DNA of 64,000 nucleotides. Source: Staphylococcus muscae. GTDB taxonomy: Bacteria; Bacillota; Bacilli; Staphylococcales; Staphylococcaceae. Of the stretch, positions 9,913 to 21,275 are shown piece after piece. Numbering within the stretch: position 1 is the stretch's first letter; the number at the start of each line of letters is the position of its first letter. The stretch covers positions 248,001 to 312,000 of the forward strand of contig NZ_CP027848.1 in assembly GCF_003019275.1 (NCBI RefSeq), read 5' to 3'. A program made the position numbers and the translations under genes. The notes under the pieces are model-generated. The model ran no database searches. It was not told the DNA's origin and saw only the letters and a program-made list of their open reading frames with translations.

Positions 9913-10884
9913 ATGGAAGTTATCGAAATTACACATCCTATTCAAAATAATCAATACATTCAAGAAGATATTGCCATCGCACTTGGCTTTTTTGATGGCT
10001 TACACCGAGGACACCAAGCATTATTTGAGCGACTGGATGAAGTGGCAACAGAACGTGGTTTGAAAAAAGCTGTGATGACATTTGATCCACACCCGTCAGT
10101 GGTTTTGAATCCGAAGCAAAAGCGTACGACTTATTTAACACCGTTAGACGATAAACTTGAATTATTGCGTTGTAAGGGTATTGACTACTGTATCGTGGTT
10201 AATTTTTCAAGTCGTTTTGCAGAAGTGTCTCCTGAAGCATTTATTCAAGACTATCTCGTCAATAACCATGTAAAAGTTGCTGTTGCAGGATTTGACTTTA
10301 CGTTTGGTAAGTACGGGAAGGGCAATATGAGTATGCTACAAGAATATGCGAATCAGATTGAATGTATCACTGTCAGCAAACAAGATCTAAATGATGAAAA
10401 AATTTCAACAACAGCCATTCGTCGTGATTTAACACAAGGTAATTTGGCAGAGGTTAACGAAGCACTCGGTTATCGTTATCAAGTGAAAGGAACTGTTGTA
10501 CAAGGTGAAAAACGAGGTCGCACCATTGGATTCCCAACAGCTAATATACATCTGAGTGATGACTATGTATTACCTGCAAAAGGTGTTTATGCTGTAAGCT
10601 TAAAAATTGGTACAAGTGATAAGGTATATAGAGGCGTTTGTAATGTGGGTGTTAAACCGACTTTCCATGATGACTTACCACAAGTTGTTATTGAAGTGAA
10701 TATTTTTGATTTTGAAGAAAATATTTACGGAGAACGTGTGACATTAAACTGGCATCATTATATTCGCCCAGAAATGAAATTTGACGGCATAGATCCACTT
10801 GTTGCACAAATGAATCAAGATAAAGAACGTGCAAAATACTTATTATCAGTTGATTTTGAAGATGATGTATCATATACTATATAA
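9913..10884 (+). CDS. ribF: Bifunctional riboflavin kinase/FAD synthetase RibF
   Basis: 323-residue enzyme making FMN from riboflavin and then FAD. The N-terminal nucleotidyltransferase has GFFDGLHRGH at 25-34 (HxGH-type site) and STTAIRRD near 160; the C-terminal riboflavin kinase has GRTIGFPTANI near 202-212. ATG 9913 follows GAAGGAG. The end of the gene contains the rpsO promoter (10850-10878). Confidence 0.97.
   Translation: MEVIEITHPIQNNQYIQEDIAIALGFFDGLHRGHQALFERLDEVATERGLKKAVMTFDPHPSVVLNPKQKRTTYLTPLDDKLELLRCKGIDYCIVVNFSSRFAEVSPEAFIQDYLVNNHVKVAVAGFDFTFGKYGKGNMSMLQEYANQIECITVSKQDLNDEKISTTAIRRDLTQGNLAEVNEALGYRYQVKGTVVQGEKRGRTIGFPTANIHLSDDYVLPAKGVYAVSLKIGTSDKVYRGVCNVGVKPTFHDDLPQVVIEVNIFDFEENIYGERVTLNWHHYIRPEMKFDGIDPLVAQMNQDKERAKYLLSVDFEDDVSYTI
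10850..10878 (+). promoter_or_regulatory. SigA promoter of rpsO, inside the ribF 3' end
   Basis: TTGATT at 10850-10855, 17-bp spacer, TATACT at 10873-10878. Transcription would start near the ribF stop codon and give a leader of about 105 nt before rpsO. Confidence 0.65.
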
Positions 10885-10903
10885 AGTCTATTGAATGAAT
10901 TCG

Positions 10904-10989
10904 ATAGAGACCTTAGTCTTGGTAGGTTGAGACTCCGACGCCTTACTCAGATTAAGGCATATTACAAATTTAAAGGAGGAAATTGACAC
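10904..10989 (+). promoter_or_regulatory. rpsO leader, probable S15 autoregulatory RNA
   Basis: The leader contains a GCCTTA/TAAGGC hairpin at 10940-10958. Upstream, GAGAC...GAGACTC-type pairing segments (10904-10934) could form a multi-helix junction, ahead of AAAGGAGGA at 10972-10980. Bacillota S15 is known to bind a junction in its own leader. The position and complexity fit; the fold was not computed. Confidence 0.45.
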
Positions 10990-11259
10990 ATGGCAATTTC
11001 ACAAGAACGCAAAAACGAATTAATCAAAGAATACCGCACACACGAAACAGACACAGGTTCACCTGAAGTACAAATCGCTGTTTTAACTGCAGAAATTACT
11101 GCATTAAACGAGCACTTACGTACTCACAAAAAAGACCACCATTCACGTCGTGGTTTATTAAAAATGGTAGGACGTCGTCGTCACTTATTAAACTACTTAC
11201 GTGACAAAGATGTTCAACGTTACCGTGAACTTATTAAGTCTTTAGGTATTCGTCGTTAA
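10990..11259 (+). CDS. rpsO: 30S ribosomal protein S15
   Basis: 89-residue S15, which binds the central domain of 16S rRNA early in 30S assembly. Full-length with the expected [12 protein letters not shown] (~18-29) and [21 protein letters not shown] (~49-69) segments. ATG 10990 behind a strong AAAGGAGG. It has its own promoter and terminator, so it forms a single-gene transcript between ribF and pnp. Confidence 0.99.
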   Translation: MAISQERKNELIKEYRTHETDTGSPEVQIAVLTAEITALNEHLRTHKKDHHSRRGLLKMVGRRRHLLNYLRDKDVQRYRELIKSLGIRR

Positions 11260-11295
11260 TTTTACGCAAAATATCTTTAGAGATAAAGTTAAATC

Positions 11296-11330
11296 GAAAG
11301 AGACCAATGATTTGGTTTCTTTCTTTTTTT
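11296..11330 (+). terminator. Intrinsic terminator after rpsO
   Basis: GAAAGAGACCA (11296-11306) pairs with TGGTTTCTTTC (11313-11323), one G-U pair, followed by seven T residues. Confidence 0.9.
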
Positions 11331-11418
11331 AACTATTAAATAGAGAAAATGTAAGCTATAATGTTTATATGTATAAAAAATGTACGTAATGTTTAAACAG
11401 TAGGAGAGGAGATTCATC

Positions 11419-13512
11419 ATGTCTCAAGAAAAAAAGGTTTTTAAAACGGAATGGGCAAACCGACCGTTAACAATAGAAACGGGACAACTCGCAAAACAAG
11501 CGAATGGTGCTGTACTTGTTCGCTATGGTGACACGGTTGTTTTATCAACAGCAACAGCATCGAAAGAACCACGTGACGGTGACTTTTTCCCATTAACAGT
11601 GAATTATGAAGAAAAAATGTATGCTGCAGGGAAAATTCCAGGAGGTTTCAAAAAACGTGAAGGACGTCCTGGGGACGAAGCAACATTAACAGCACGTCTC
11701 ATTGACCGACCAATTCGTCCATTATTCCCAGACGGTTATCGACACGATGTGCAAATTATCAATACGGTATTAAGTGCAGATCCAAACTGCTCACCTGAAA
11801 TGGCAGCGATGATCGGATCATCAATGGCTTTAAGTGTTTCAGATATCCCGTTCCAAGGTCCGATTGCTGGAGTTAATGTAGGTTATGTTGATGGGGCATA
11901 TGTAATCAATCCGAACCTTGAGCAAAAAGAAGTATCACGCTTAGACTTAGAGGTAGCTGGTCATAAAGATGCAGTGAACATGGTAGAAGCGGGTGCAAGT
12001 GAAATCACTGAAGCAGAAATGCTTGAAGCAATTTTATTCGGACATGAAGAAATCAAACGTTTATGTGATTTCCAACAACAAATCATTGATACGTTACAAC
12101 CTGAGAAGCGTGAATTTGTACCAGAAGAAAAAGATCAAGCACTTATTGATCGTGTTGTTGAATTAACGCAACAAGAAGGATTGAATCAAGCAATCTTGAC
12201 TTTCGACAAACAAGAGAGAGAAGCAAACTTAGATGCAATCAAAGAACGCGTACTTGGTCAATTTGAAGATGAAAATGATCCTGAAAACGAAGCGGTTCTT
12301 AAAGAAGTTAACTCGACAATTAATAAATTAATCAAAGAAGAAGTACGTCGTCTTATTGCGGATGAAAAGATTCGTCCAGATGGCCGTAAACCGGATGAAA
12401 TTCGTCCATTATCATCTGAAGTTGGTTTATTACCACGTGCACACGGTTCAGGTTTATTTACACGTGGACAAACACAAGCGTTATCAGTATTAACACTTGG
12501 CTCAATTTCAGAATATCAATTGATTGATGGTTTAGGTGAAGAAGAGCAAAAACGCTTTATGCATCACTACAACTTCCCGAACTTCTCAGTCGGTGAAACG
12601 GGACCAGTTCGTGCGCCAGGTCGTCGTGAAATTGGTCACGGTGCATTAGGTGAACGTGCATTGAAATATATTATTCCAGATGAGAAAAATTTCCCATACA
12701 CAGTGCGTATTGTAAGTGAAGTATTAGAATCAAATGGTTCTTCATCACAAGCATCAATCTGTGGATCAACACTTGCGTTAATGGATGCTGGTGTACCAAT
12801 CAAAGCACCTGTCGCTGGGATTGCGATGGGATTAGTGACACGTGAAGAAAGCTATACAATCTTAACGGATATTCAAGGTATGGAAGATGCTTTAGGTGAC
12901 ATGGACTTCAAAGTTGCTGGTACAAAAGATGGTATTACAGCAATTCAAATGGATATCAAAATCGATGGCTTAACAAAAGAAGTCATTGAAGAAGCTTTAG
13001 AACAAGCACGTAAAGGCCGTCTTGCTATTTTAGACCATATGCTTTCAACTATTGATCAACCACGTGCTGAATTAAGTGCATATGCGCCAAAAGTTGAAAT
13101 CATGACGATCAAACCTGAAAAAATTCGTGATGTCATTGGACCGGGTGGTAAACAAATCAATGAAATTATTGATGCGACTGGTGTCAAATTAGACATCGAA
13201 CAAGACGGTACAGTATATATTGGTTCAGTGGATCAAGCGATGATTAATCAAGCACGTGCTTGGATTGAAAGTATCGTTCGTGAAGCAGAAGTAGGTCAAG
13301 TATATGATGCCAAAGTGAAACGCATTGAAAAATTCGGTGCATTTGTCGAGTTGTTCCCAGGTAAAGATGCCTTAGTGCACATCTCACAAATTTCAAAAGA
13401 ACGCATCGATAAAGTAGAAGATAAATTAGCGATGGGTGACACGATTAAAGTTAAAGTTACAGAAATTGACAAACAAGGGCGTGTCAACGCATCTCATAAA
13501 GTTTTACTTTAA
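11419..13512 (+). CDS. pnp: Polynucleotide phosphorylase
   Basis: 697-residue PNPase, the phosphorolytic 3'-5' exoribonuclease of the RNA degradosome. Two RNase PH domains (~10-230 and ~330-545) flank an all-alpha linker. They are followed by a KH domain with [11 protein letters not shown] near 573-583 and an S1 domain from ~620 ([21 protein letters not shown]). Length matches other staphylococci. ATG follows AGGAGAGGAG. A TATAAT lies at 11357-11362, but no convincing -35 partner is seen. It precedes RNase J2, a functional partner in RNA decay. Confidence 0.98.
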   Translation: MSQEKKVFKTEWANRPLTIETGQLAKQANGAVLVRYGDTVVLSTATASKEPRDGDFFPLTVNYEEKMYAAGKIPGGFKKREGRPGDEATLTARLIDRPIRPLFPDGYRHDVQIINTVLSADPNCSPEMAAMIGSSMALSVSDIPFQGPIAGVNVGYVDGAYVINPNLEQKEVSRLDLEVAGHKDAVNMVEAGASEITEAEMLEAILFGHEEIKRLCDFQQQIIDTLQPEKREFVPEEKDQALIDRVVELTQQEGLNQAILTFDKQEREANLDAIKERVLGQFEDENDPENEAVLKEVNSTINKLIKEEVRRLIADEKIRPDGRKPDEIRPLSSEVGLLPRAHGSGLFTRGQTQALSVLTLGSISEYQLIDGLGEEEQKRFMHHYNFPNFSVGETGPVRAPGRREIGHGALGERALKYIIPDEKNFPYTVRIVSEVLESNGSSSQASICGSTLALMDAGVPIKAPVAGIAMGLVTREESYTILTDIQGMEDALGDMDFKVAGTKDGITAIQMDIKIDGLTKEVIEEALEQARKGRLAILDHMLSTIDQPRAELSAYAPKVEIMTIKPEKIRDVIGPGGKQINEIIDATGVKLDIEQDGTVYIGSVDQAMINQARAWIESIVREAEVGQVYDAKVKRIEKFGAFVELFPGKDALVHISQISKERIDKVEDKLAMGDTIKVKVTEIDKQGRVNASHKVLL

Positions 13513-13535
13513 CCACAATTAATAAATTATAAAAG

Positions 13536-13578
13536 AAGCAGATGTATTAAGGGACAGACCTTAATCATCTGCTTTTTT
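13536..13578 (+). terminator. Intrinsic terminator after pnp
   Basis: AAGCAGATG-ATTAAGG pairs with CCTTAAT-CATCTGCTT with a one-base bulge, followed by six T residues. Confidence 0.88.
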
Positions 13579-13753
13579 ACATTGGATATATTTGTATGAA
13601 GAGAATTTTGTTATTGAATGAGTAAAAGTGACTTATTATATTTGAATTAATAAAATATAAAGAAAGCGTAACATTTGATGAGGTTGATGTAATAAGTCAT
13701 TCAGTCTGTTGACTTGCACAAAAAGTTTTATCATCTATATATTCCTTAAACAG

Positions 13754-13782
13754 TGTACACGATGCTGAATATCTACTATAAT
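13754..13782 (+). promoter_or_regulatory. Candidate promoter of rnjB
   Basis: TGTACA at 13754-13759 and TATAAT at 13777-13782 are spaced by 17 bp, 50 bp before the TTG start. The rest of the 13579-13831 gap is AT-rich and holds nothing else I can support apart from an isolated TTGACT at 13709 with no good -10. Confidence 0.5.
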
Positions 13783-13831
13783 GAAGTATGACTGTAATAT
13801 GGACGGGTTATATTTATTAGGAGGTAACATT

Positions 13832-15505
13832 TTGAATTTAGTAAAAAAGAAAAATAAAAATATACGTATTATTCCACTTGGTGGTGTCGGTGAAATTGCC
13901 AAAAATATGTATATCGTAGAAGTAGACGATGAAATGTTTATGTTGGATGCGGGGTTAAAGTTCCCAGAAGATGAGATGCTCGGTATTGATATCGTTATCC
14001 CAGACATCCAATATGTGATTGAAAATAAGCACAAATTAAAAGGGATCTTTTTAACACACGGTCATGAACATGCGATTGGTGCGGTTTCATACGTGTTAGA
14101 GCAAGTAGATGCACCCGTATATGGTTCTAAATTAACAATTGGCTTGATTAAAGAAAATATGCGTGCACGTCAAGTTGATAAAAAAGTGCGCTATTATGTT
14201 GTCAATAATGAATCTGTTATGCGCTTCAAGAGTGTGAATATTACGTTCTTCAACACAACACACAGTATCCCTGATAGTTTAGGTGTATGCATTCACACAT
14301 CATATGGTGCAATTGTGTACACAGGTGAGTTCAAGTTTGACCAAAGTTTACACGGTCATTATGCGCCTGACTTGAAGAAAATGGCTGAAATTGGTGACGA
14401 AGGCGTCTTCGCATTGTTGAGTGATTCAACGGAAGCGGAAAAGCCAGGTTATAATACACCTGAGAATGTGATCGAAAGTCATATGTTTGATGCTTTTACG
14501 AAGGCACAAGGTCGCATTATCGTATCTTGTTATGCGTCTAACTTTATTCGTATTCAACAAGTGTTAAACATCGCAAGTCGACTGAACCGCAAAGTATCAT
14601 TCTTGGGACGATCACTTGAAAGTTCATTTAGTATTGCACGTAAAATGGGCTATTTCGATATTCCGAAAGATTTGCTTATTCCAATTAATGAAGTTGAAAA
14701 TTATCCAAAGAACGAAGTCATTATTATTGCGACAGGCATGCAAGGTGAACCCGTAGAAGCATTGAGTCAAATGGCACAAAACAAACATAAAATTATGAAT
14801 ATCCAACGCGGCGATTCTGTATTCTTAGCAATTACAGCATCAGCAAATATGGAAGTGATTATCGGAGACACATTAAACGAACTTGCGCGTGCAGGTGCGA
14901 TTGTCATTCCGAACAATAAAAAGATTCATGCATCTAGTCATGGTTGTATGGAAGAACTTAAATTAATGTTGAATATGATGAAACCTGAATATTTTATTCC
15001 AGTACAAGGTGAATTTAAAATGCAAATTGCCCATGCGAAGTTAGCTAGCGAAGCGGGTGTAGATGCGGAAAAGATTTTCTTAGTCGAGTCAGGTGATGTC
15101 ATCAACTTTGATGGTAACGATATGACGTTAAATGAAAAAGTGAATGCAGGCAATGTATTGATTGACGGTATTGGTGTTGGTGACGTAGGAAATATTGTGC
15201 TACGTGATCGTCATTTATTAGCCGAAGATGGTATTTTTATTGCAGTTGTCACATTAGACCCGAAAAACCGTCGTATTGTGGCAGGTCCTGAAATTCAATC
15301 ACGTGGTTTCGTTTATGTTCGTGAAAGTGAAGCACTACTAAAAGAAGCTGAAGAAAAAGTACGTGAAATTGTTGAAGCAGGATTACAAGAAAAACGTATT
15401 GAATGGTCAGAAATGAAACAAAATATGCGTGATCAAATTAGTAAGTTACTTTTTGAAAGTACTCGCAGACGTCCAATGATTATTCCGGTTATTTCTGAAA
15501 TTTAA
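13832..15505 (+). CDS. rnjB: Ribonuclease J2
   Basis: 557-residue RNase J2, partner of RNase J1 in 5' exo- and endonucleolytic RNA processing. TTG at 13832 is chosen over the in-frame ATG at 13781 because AGGAGG stands 7 nt before it and the resulting MNLVKKK start and length match the staphylococcal protein. The metallo-beta-lactamase motif reads H76-G-H-E-H80: Glu replaces the Asp of the usual HxHxDH, typical of J2 enzymes and in keeping with weak intrinsic catalysis. The beta-CASP region and C-terminal dimer domain (RGFVYVRES) are intact. Confidence 0.95.
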   Translation: MNLVKKKNKNIRIIPLGGVGEIAKNMYIVEVDDEMFMLDAGLKFPEDEMLGIDIVIPDIQYVIENKHKLKGIFLTHGHEHAIGAVSYVLEQVDAPVYGSKLTIGLIKENMRARQVDKKVRYYVVNNESVMRFKSVNITFFNTTHSIPDSLGVCIHTSYGAIVYTGEFKFDQSLHGHYAPDLKKMAEIGDEGVFALLSDSTEAEKPGYNTPENVIESHMFDAFTKAQGRIIVSCYASNFIRIQQVLNIASRLNRKVSFLGRSLESSFSIARKMGYFDIPKDLLIPINEVENYPKNEVIIIATGMQGEPVEALSQMAQNKHKIMNIQRGDSVFLAITASANMEVIIGDTLNELARAGAIVIPNNKKIHASSHGCMEELKLMLNMMKPEYFIPVQGEFKMQIAHAKLASEAGVDAEKIFLVESGDVINFDGNDMTLNEKVNAGNVLIDGIGVGDVGNIVLRDRHLLAEDGIFIAVVTLDPKNRRIVAGPEIQSRGFVYVRESEALLKEAEEKVREIVEAGLQEKRIEWSEMKQNMRDQISKLLFESTRRRPMIIPVISEI

Positions 15506-15545
15506 AGTAACCATGGGTTAAATACGATGGAAACGACTCAAAAAA

Positions 15546-15599
15546 CGAATCTTACTCTTTGAAACGTTCACCCGTTTTAAAGAGCAGGTTCGCTTTTTT
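15546..15599 (+). terminator. Intrinsic terminator after rnjB
   Basis: A long imperfect stem in which CTCTTT and AAACG on the 5' side pair with CGTTT and AAAGAG on the 3' side. It is closed by CGAA/TTCG and followed by CTTTTTTG. Confidence 0.8.
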
Positions 15600-15640
15600 G
15601 CATAATACATAATTTGAAAGAAAGTAGTAGGTGACGATGT

Positions 15641-17983
15641 ATGGCGCAAACAAAGAAGCGTAAAACACAAACGTCGCGCAGTAAGAAACGAACACCAAAG
15701 AAAAAACAAAAAGATTCGCCCATTCGCTTTGTCCTCGCAATAGTAGCTGTTGTAATTATCATGTTAGGGGTTTTTCAACTCGGTATTATCGGTGTAGGAA
15801 TAGACAGTTTTTTTAATTACTTATTTGGTTGGACACGATATTTAACTTATATCTTAATGCTCTTAGCTACCGGTTTTTTAGCTTATAATGGGAAGTTACC
15901 AAAAACGAGACGTTTATCTGGTTCTATCACAGGACAAGTCGGATTGTTATTAGTTGCACAAATTAGCTATCGCATCGCCGAGGGTATGAAGGCAAGACGT
16001 GAACCTGTGCTGTCACATGTTTTTCAACAATATGAAACAGATGTATTTCCTAACTTTGGTGGTGGTGTGTTCGGGTATTATTTAATAGAGTTATTTGCAC
16101 CATTGATTTCTATGGCTGGCGTCGTTTTATTAACTTTGATGCTTTTAGTATCGACGGGTATCTTGATGATGAAAAAACGTCACCGTGATGTATTGAAAGT
16201 ATGGTTTGAAAATACAAAGCAGTTTGTTGTAAATGTGTATTTCAAATTGACAAAACAAATAGAACAAGGGCGTATGAAGCGTTCTGAGCGAAGAGCTGAG
16301 AAGCAACAGCAGCGAGCTGCACGAAAAGATGCACCGAAAGATGTTTCTGACTTTGTAGAAGTACAAGAAGATGAAGAAGAGGATGTACCTTCTATTCCGA
16401 TATTGAGACATCAGTCATCGAATCAATTACAACATATGAATGATGAAGAGAAAACACCAGCCCGTCCAACTCGTGAAGAACCTACAAAACAATCTGCAGT
16501 ACAAGCTGAACCATCTGACACCGAAGAAGCAGAAGGATCAATATCTGAAGCAGGTGAAATTGAGAATCAGGCATACAAATTACCACCGATTTCGTTACTC
16601 AATGCACCGACGAAACAGCAGGCCGTTGCAAAGTCAGAAGTTCAACGTAAAGGAAAGTTGCTCGAAACAACATTGAAAAACTTTGGCGTTAATGCGAAGG
16701 TAACGCAGATTCGCATCGGACCCGCTGTCACACAATATGAAATCCAACCTGCGCAAGGTGTTAAGGTAAGTCGTATTGTCAACCTACACAGTGACTTGGC
16801 ACTTGCACTTGCGGCGAAGGATATTCGAATAGAAGCACCAATTCCTGGTAAGTCAGCAGTCGGAATCGAGGTGCCAAACGAACATATTTCACTTGTGACG
16901 CTAAAAGAAGTTTTAGACGAGAAATTCCCGGCTAAAAATAAGTTAGAAGTTGCACTCGGTCGAGATATTTCAGGTGAACCGATTACGGCTGAGTTAGACA
17001 AAATGCCGCACTTGCTCGTTGCGGGATCAACGGGTAGCGGTAAGTCTGTCTGTATTAATGGCATGATTACAAGTATTTTACTAAATGCGAAGCCACATGA
17101 AGTGAAGTTGATGATGATCGATCCAAAAATGGTAGAGTTGAATGTTTATAATGGCATTCCACATTTGTTAACACCGGTTGTCACCAATCCACATAAAGCT
17201 GCGCAAGCACTCGAAAAAGTAGTGGGTGAAATGGAACGTCGTTATGACTTGTTCCAACATTCAGGTACTCGAAATATTAAAGGCTACAACACATATATCG
17301 AAAGGCAAAATAAGGAGTTGGGCGAAAAACACCCATTGCTTCCATATATCGTAGTCATTGTCGATGAATTGGCAGACTTGATGATGGTAGCCGGCAAAGA
17401 TGTTGAAACCGCGATTACTCGTATTACGCAGATGGCACGTGCGGCGGGAATTCACTTAATCATAGCGACACAAAGGCCTTCTGTGGATGTCATCACAGGA
17501 CTTATCAAAAATAATATTCCGTCACGTATTGCGTTTGCAGTAAGTTCTCAAACGGATTCACGTACAATTATTGATAGTGGTGGTGCGGAGAAGCTGTTAG
17601 GAAAAGGAGATATGTTATTTATTAAAAATGGTGGTTCAACAAGAACACGTGTGCAAGGGGCATTTTTAAGTGATGGTGAAGTTCAAAAAGTAGTTGACTA
17701 TGTCGTTGCACAACAGCGTGCTAACTATGTAAAAGAAATGACACCGGATGCACAGGCTGAATCAGCTGCATCAGAGAGTGACGATCCACTTTATAACGAT
17801 GCGTACATGTTTGTGATTGAACAGCAGAAAGCAAGTACGTCTCTTTTACAACGTCAATTTAGAATTGGCTACAATCGTGCATCTCGTATTATGGATGATT
17901 TAGAGCGTAATCAAGTTATCGGACCACAAAAAGGAAGCAAACCGAGACAAATATTAGTAGATTTAAATGATAAAGAGGTGTAA
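15641..17983 (+). CDS. spoIIIE: DNA translocase SpoIIIE/FtsK
   Basis: 780-residue FtsK/SpoIIIE translocase that pumps chromosomal DNA away from the closing division septum. A very basic N-terminus (1-~27) is followed by about four membrane helices up to ~170, a charged Lys/Glu-rich linker (~210-310), and an alpha/beta motor domain with Walker [10 protein letters not shown] (~461-469) and Walker [12 protein letters not shown] (~570-580). A C-terminal winged-helix gamma domain (~710-775) would read KOPS/SRS-like sequences. Position after rnjB matches the SpoIIIE paralogue of staphylococci, not the larger FtsK. It ends 4 bp before the GntR gene. Confidence 0.94.
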   Translation: MAQTKKRKTQTSRSKKRTPKKKQKDSPIRFVLAIVAVVIIMLGVFQLGIIGVGIDSFFNYLFGWTRYLTYILMLLATGFLAYNGKLPKTRRLSGSITGQVGLLLVAQISYRIAEGMKARREPVLSHVFQQYETDVFPNFGGGVFGYYLIELFAPLISMAGVVLLTLMLLVSTGILMMKKRHRDVLKVWFENTKQFVVNVYFKLTKQIEQGRMKRSERRAEKQQQRAARKDAPKDVSDFVEVQEDEEEDVPSIPILRHQSSNQLQHMNDEEKTPARPTREEPTKQSAVQAEPSDTEEAEGSISEAGEIENQAYKLPPISLLNAPTKQQAVAKSEVQRKGKLLETTLKNFGVNAKVTQIRIGPAVTQYEIQPAQGVKVSRIVNLHSDLALALAAKDIRIEAPIPGKSAVGIEVPNEHISLVTLKEVLDEKFPAKNKLEVALGRDISGEPITAELDKMPHLLVAGSTGSGKSVCINGMITSILLNAKPHEVKLMMIDPKMVELNVYNGIPHLLTPVVTNPHKAAQALEKVVGEMERRYDLFQHSGTRNIKGYNTYIERQNKELGEKHPLLPYIVVIVDELADLMMVAGKDVETAITRITQMARAAGIHLIIATQRPSVDVITGLIKNNIPSRIAFAVSSQTDSRTIIDSGGAEKLLGKGDMLFIKNGGSTRTRVQGAFLSDGEVQKVVDYVVAQQRANYVKEMTPDAQAESAASESDDPLYNDAYMFVIEQQKASTSLLQRQFRIGYNRASRIMDDLERNQVIGPQKGSKPRQILVDLNDKEV

Positions 17984-17986
17984 TAC

Positions 17987-18703
17987 ATGTCTATTAATCC
18001 TAACGTGAATAGGGTAAAAGAATGGATCTTAGCAGAAATAGAAAGCGGACAGTTGAAACCGAGTGACATGTTACCAAGTTTATTAACAATGGCACGTACT
18101 TGTGATGTCAAAACAGATGATGTTCAAGGTGCGATACATGAGCTCGTCACTGAACAAATTGTGACCGAAAACTTTGAAGAAGGCGCGCGCGTTAAAAAGA
18201 CGCAGCCTTTCTTCTATCCGCTGGATGAATTGATGAGTGTTGGTCGAATGATTACGGATAAAGGCTACCGAGAAGGAACGGTTTTTATTAGTTTAGATGA
18301 AGAGCCTGCTTCTCGTGATGATCGACGTGTAATGAATTTGGAAGATGATGCAACGGTCACAGTTATCGAACGCATCCGAACTGCTGATGATCAACCGGTC
18401 GTGTATTGTTTGGACAAGGTTGCGGAGAATGTTTTGGAATATTTTGGCTCTCACGATCAACAAACTTCTATTTTTAAAGCGATTGAACAGGCAACGCAAC
18501 AAACAATCGCATACGCTGAAACGGAAATTGAAGCAATCAGTTATGAACCGTATATCTCTGAAGCACTTGATGCGCATCCACAAGATGGTTTGATGCTTTT
18601 AAAACAAGTGCATTATACAGCGGCAGGTAAACCGATACTCTATTCATTGAATTACTTTAAAAGTAGCTTGGTGAAGTTTAAAACTGTGAGAAAACGACAA
18701 TAA
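17987..18703 (+). CDS. GntR family transcriptional regulator (HutC/UTRA type)
   Basis: 238-residue cytoplasmic regulator. Residues 1-~67 form a GntR winged helix (NRVKEWILAEIESGQLKPSDMLPS), and ~80-230 look like a UTRA ligand-binding domain. The DNA-recognition part is less canonical than in most GntR proteins. ATG 17987 is preceded by AAAGAGGTG and lies 4 bp after spoIIIE, so it is probably co-transcribed with it. Equivalent to YmfC in gene order. Ligand and targets are unknown. Confidence 0.85.
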   Translation: MSINPNVNRVKEWILAEIESGQLKPSDMLPSLLTMARTCDVKTDDVQGAIHELVTEQIVTENFEEGARVKKTQPFFYPLDELMSVGRMITDKGYREGTVFISLDEEPASRDDRRVMNLEDDATVTVIERIRTADDQPVVYCLDKVAENVLEYFGSHDQQTSIFKAIEQATQQTIAYAETEIEAISYEPYISEALDAHPQDGLMLLKQVHYTAAGKPILYSLNYFKSSLVKFKTVRKRQ

Positions 18704-18727
18704 TGTTATGACAGAAGGAGGCAGAAT

Positions 18728-19993
18728 ATGAGTTTATATGAAAGTATACCGATAAAAGTGTTACCGACAGACAAATTTAAAACAACAACGATAACATTTA
18801 AATTTATGGCACCACTAGATGTTGAGACGATGACAGCGAGATCGTTACTCAGCAAGATGCTCGTACGTGCGACGAAGAAATATCCAACAGATAAAGCATT
18901 TAATCAGCATCTATCTTATTTGTACGGCGCTTATTTGAATAGTCACGTATCAAAATTTAAAGATCATCATGTTATTACAATGAGTTTGGAAATTACTAAC
19001 GAACGTTTTTTACAAGATTCACTGCCTTTGTTGGATGAAGGGATTCAACTCCTTAAAGAAGTTATTTTGAATCCACTTGTTAATGAAGGGGCTTTCGATG
19101 AGACGTTTTTACAGCAAGAAAAACGTCTTTTACAAAATAAATTAATTGCAATTGAAGATAATAAAACGCAATTATCTTATTTGCATTTACTGAAAAATAT
19201 GTTTGGAGATCATCCGTATAGTTATCCAGCAGTTGGTCAACTAGAGCATATTGAAGAGATTACACCGGAAGTACTTTATGATACATATCGTCAAATGATT
19301 GAACAGGATAGTTGTGCTGTATATGTTGTAGGACATGTAGATGAAACAGCAACAAAGAATAAGCTTCAAGCAGCATTTGAGCTCAAGCCATTTACTTATG
19401 AACGGGATAACTCACTACAATCTGTGAATCCACAACAAACGATTAATGAAGTGATTGAAACGGCTGATATTGATCAAGCGAAGTTAAATATGGGGTTCCG
19501 TTTTCCGACACAATATGGTGAGTCAGATTATCCAGCTTTGGTTGTTTTTAATATGATGTTCGGTGGGGATCCATCGTCTGTCTTATTTAATGAAGTGCGT
19601 GAAAAGAAAAGTTTAGCGTATTCTATTCATTCACAAATTGATGGTAAGAATGGTTTTCTTTTCGTGTTAAGTGGTGTCTCTAGTGACGCCTTCCAAGATG
19701 CGAAAAATACGATTATTGAAGCATTTGAACAATTCAAACAAGGTGATTTTACTGAAGAGAAGATGGCACTTGCGAAGAAAATCATTTTATCACATCGGAA
19801 AGAATTAAAAGATCGTCCTAAACAGATGATCGAACTCACACATAACAAAATATTAGTAGACAAGCCAGAACCTGAAGCATCTTTTGTTGAGCGTATTCAA
19901 GCAGTGACGAAAGAAGATATTCAACAGCTATGTCAGAAAGCACAACTCGATACGATTTATATTATGACAAAGGCGGTGGATCAAGGTGAATAA
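18728..19993 (+). CDS. M16-family peptidase homologue, probably catalytically inactive (YmfF-like)
   Basis: 421-residue member of the insulinase-like M16 fold, with two tandem alpha/beta halves. I see no HXXEH zinc motif, so it is probably the inactive partner of the peptidase encoded next door, as in other heterodimeric M16 pairs. The C-terminal half has the FGGDPSSVLFNEVREKKSLAYSI substrate-chamber motif (~279-301). ATG 18728 follows GAAGGAGG. It overlaps the next gene by 8 bp, indicating coupled translation. Substrate unknown. Confidence 0.85.
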   Translation: MSLYESIPIKVLPTDKFKTTTITFKFMAPLDVETMTARSLLSKMLVRATKKYPTDKAFNQHLSYLYGAYLNSHVSKFKDHHVITMSLEITNERFLQDSLPLLDEGIQLLKEVILNPLVNEGAFDETFLQQEKRLLQNKLIAIEDNKTQLSYLHLLKNMFGDHPYSYPAVGQLEHIEEITPEVLYDTYRQMIEQDSCAVYVVGHVDETATKNKLQAAFELKPFTYERDNSLQSVNPQQTINEVIETADIDQAKLNMGFRFPTQYGESDYPALVVFNMMFGGDPSSVLFNEVREKKSLAYSIHSQIDGKNGFLFVLSGVSSDAFQDAKNTIIEAFEQFKQGDFTEEKMALAKKIILSHRKELKDRPKQMIELTHNKILVDKPEPEASFVERIQAVTKEDIQQLCQKAQLDTIYIMTKAVDQGE

Positions 19994-21275
19994 AACGTAT
20001 TATGAACAGATTGATGAGACAGTTTACCAAGCGCAGTTGGATAATGGTCTTACGTTATTTGTCATTCCAAAAAGAGGATTCCAAAAAACATTTGTCACTT
20101 ATACGACAAACTTTGGTTCATTAGATTCACGATTTAAGCCACATCAGTCAGATGAATTTGTGACAGTGCCCGATGGTGTCGCACACTTTTTAGAACATAA
20201 ATTATTTGAAAAAGAAGATGGCGATTTGTTTACAGACTTCGCAGAATATGATGCACAAGTCAATGCATTTACAAGTTTTGACCGCACAAGTTATTTATTC
20301 AGTGCGACGAATTATATAGATGAAAATATTATTCGTCTATTAAAAATGGTAGAATCACCTTATTTTACAGAAGAAACAGTCGAAAAAGAAAAAGGAATCA
20401 TCGCTGAAGAAATCAAAATGTATCAAGAGCAACCAGGATATCGTCTCATGTTTAACACGTTGCGTGGGATGTATCATGACCATCCTGTAAAAGTCGATAT
20501 TGCAGGTAGTGTTGAAAGTATCTATGATATTACAAAAGATGATTTATATTTATGCTATGAAACTTTTTACCATCCATCGAATATGGTGTTGTTCGTCGTA
20601 GGAGACGTTGACCCTGAACATATTTATCAACTTGTGAAAACACATGAAGATGCACGACATATTGAAGCACAACCTGAGATTGTACGCGATCCATTACATG
20701 AGACGCATGATGTACTTGAACGAGAAATGCGAGAAACGTTACAAGTACAATCACCAAGACTGATGTTAGGGTTTAAAAACAAACAATTAGACGTGTCACA
20801 AAGACGACGTGTACAAGAAGATATTGAGATGTCATTTTTCTTTGAATTAGTATTTGGTGAAGAAACAGTATTTTATCAAACATTATTGAATGAACATTTG
20901 ATTGATGCGACGTTTAGTTATCAAACTGTTATTGAACCAACGTATAGTTTTTCACTTGTTACATCTACAACCGAAGAACCAGACAAGTTAAAAGCAAAAT
21001 TATTAGCTGAGTTACATGATAAATTTGGATGTGTTGACGATCAAACCGCTTTCGAATTGTTAAAACGTCAATTTATCGGTGAGTATATCTCAAGTCTGAA
21101 TTCGCCAGAACACATAGCCAATCAAGCAACGAAATACTATTTTGACGGTGTCGCATTGTTTGAACTGTTAGATATCATTGATGAGATTACATTGGATTCA
21201 ATGAATGAAACAGTGCGAGAACGTCTTGATATAGAGAACGTTGTGGACAGTCGTTTGGAGATTAAACCGTCATGA
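19986..21275 (+). CDS. Zinc-dependent M16 peptidase (YmfH-like)
   Basis: 429-residue M16 metallopeptidase carrying the inverted zinc motif H67-F-L-E-H71 and the downstream EKEKGIIAEEIKMY segment (~133-146) that provides the third ligand. The start is GTG at 19986, inside the end of the YmfF-like gene, and its stop overlaps the SDR gene by 4 bp. Together with its inactive neighbour it probably forms a cytoplasmic peptidase heterodimer. The function in staphylococci is not established. Confidence 0.88.
   Translation: MNKTYYEQIDETVYQAQLDNGLTLFVIPKRGFQKTFVTYTTNFGSLDSRFKPHQSDEFVTVPDGVAHFLEHKLFEKEDGDLFTDFAEYDAQVNAFTSFDRTSYLFSATNYIDENIIRLLKMVESPYFTEETVEKEKGIIAEEIKMYQEQPGYRLMFNTLRGMYHDHPVKVDIAGSVESIYDITKDDLYLCYETFYHPSNMVLFVVGDVDPEHIYQLVKTHEDARHIEAQPEIVRDPLHETHDVLEREMRETLQVQSPRLMLGFKNKQLDVSQRRRVQEDIEMSFFFELVFGEETVFYQTLLNEHLIDATFSYQTVIEPTYSFSLVTSTTEEPDKLKAKLLAELHDKFGCVDDQTAFELLKRQFIGEYISSLNSPEHIANQATKYYFDGVALFELLDIIDEITLDSMNETVRERLDIENVVDSRLEIKPS

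Noticed and set aside
15506..15640. Short overlapping minus-strand frames between rnjB and spoIIIE
   Set aside because: They are created by the long terminator hairpin and the basic start of spoIIIE; no independent coding signal.
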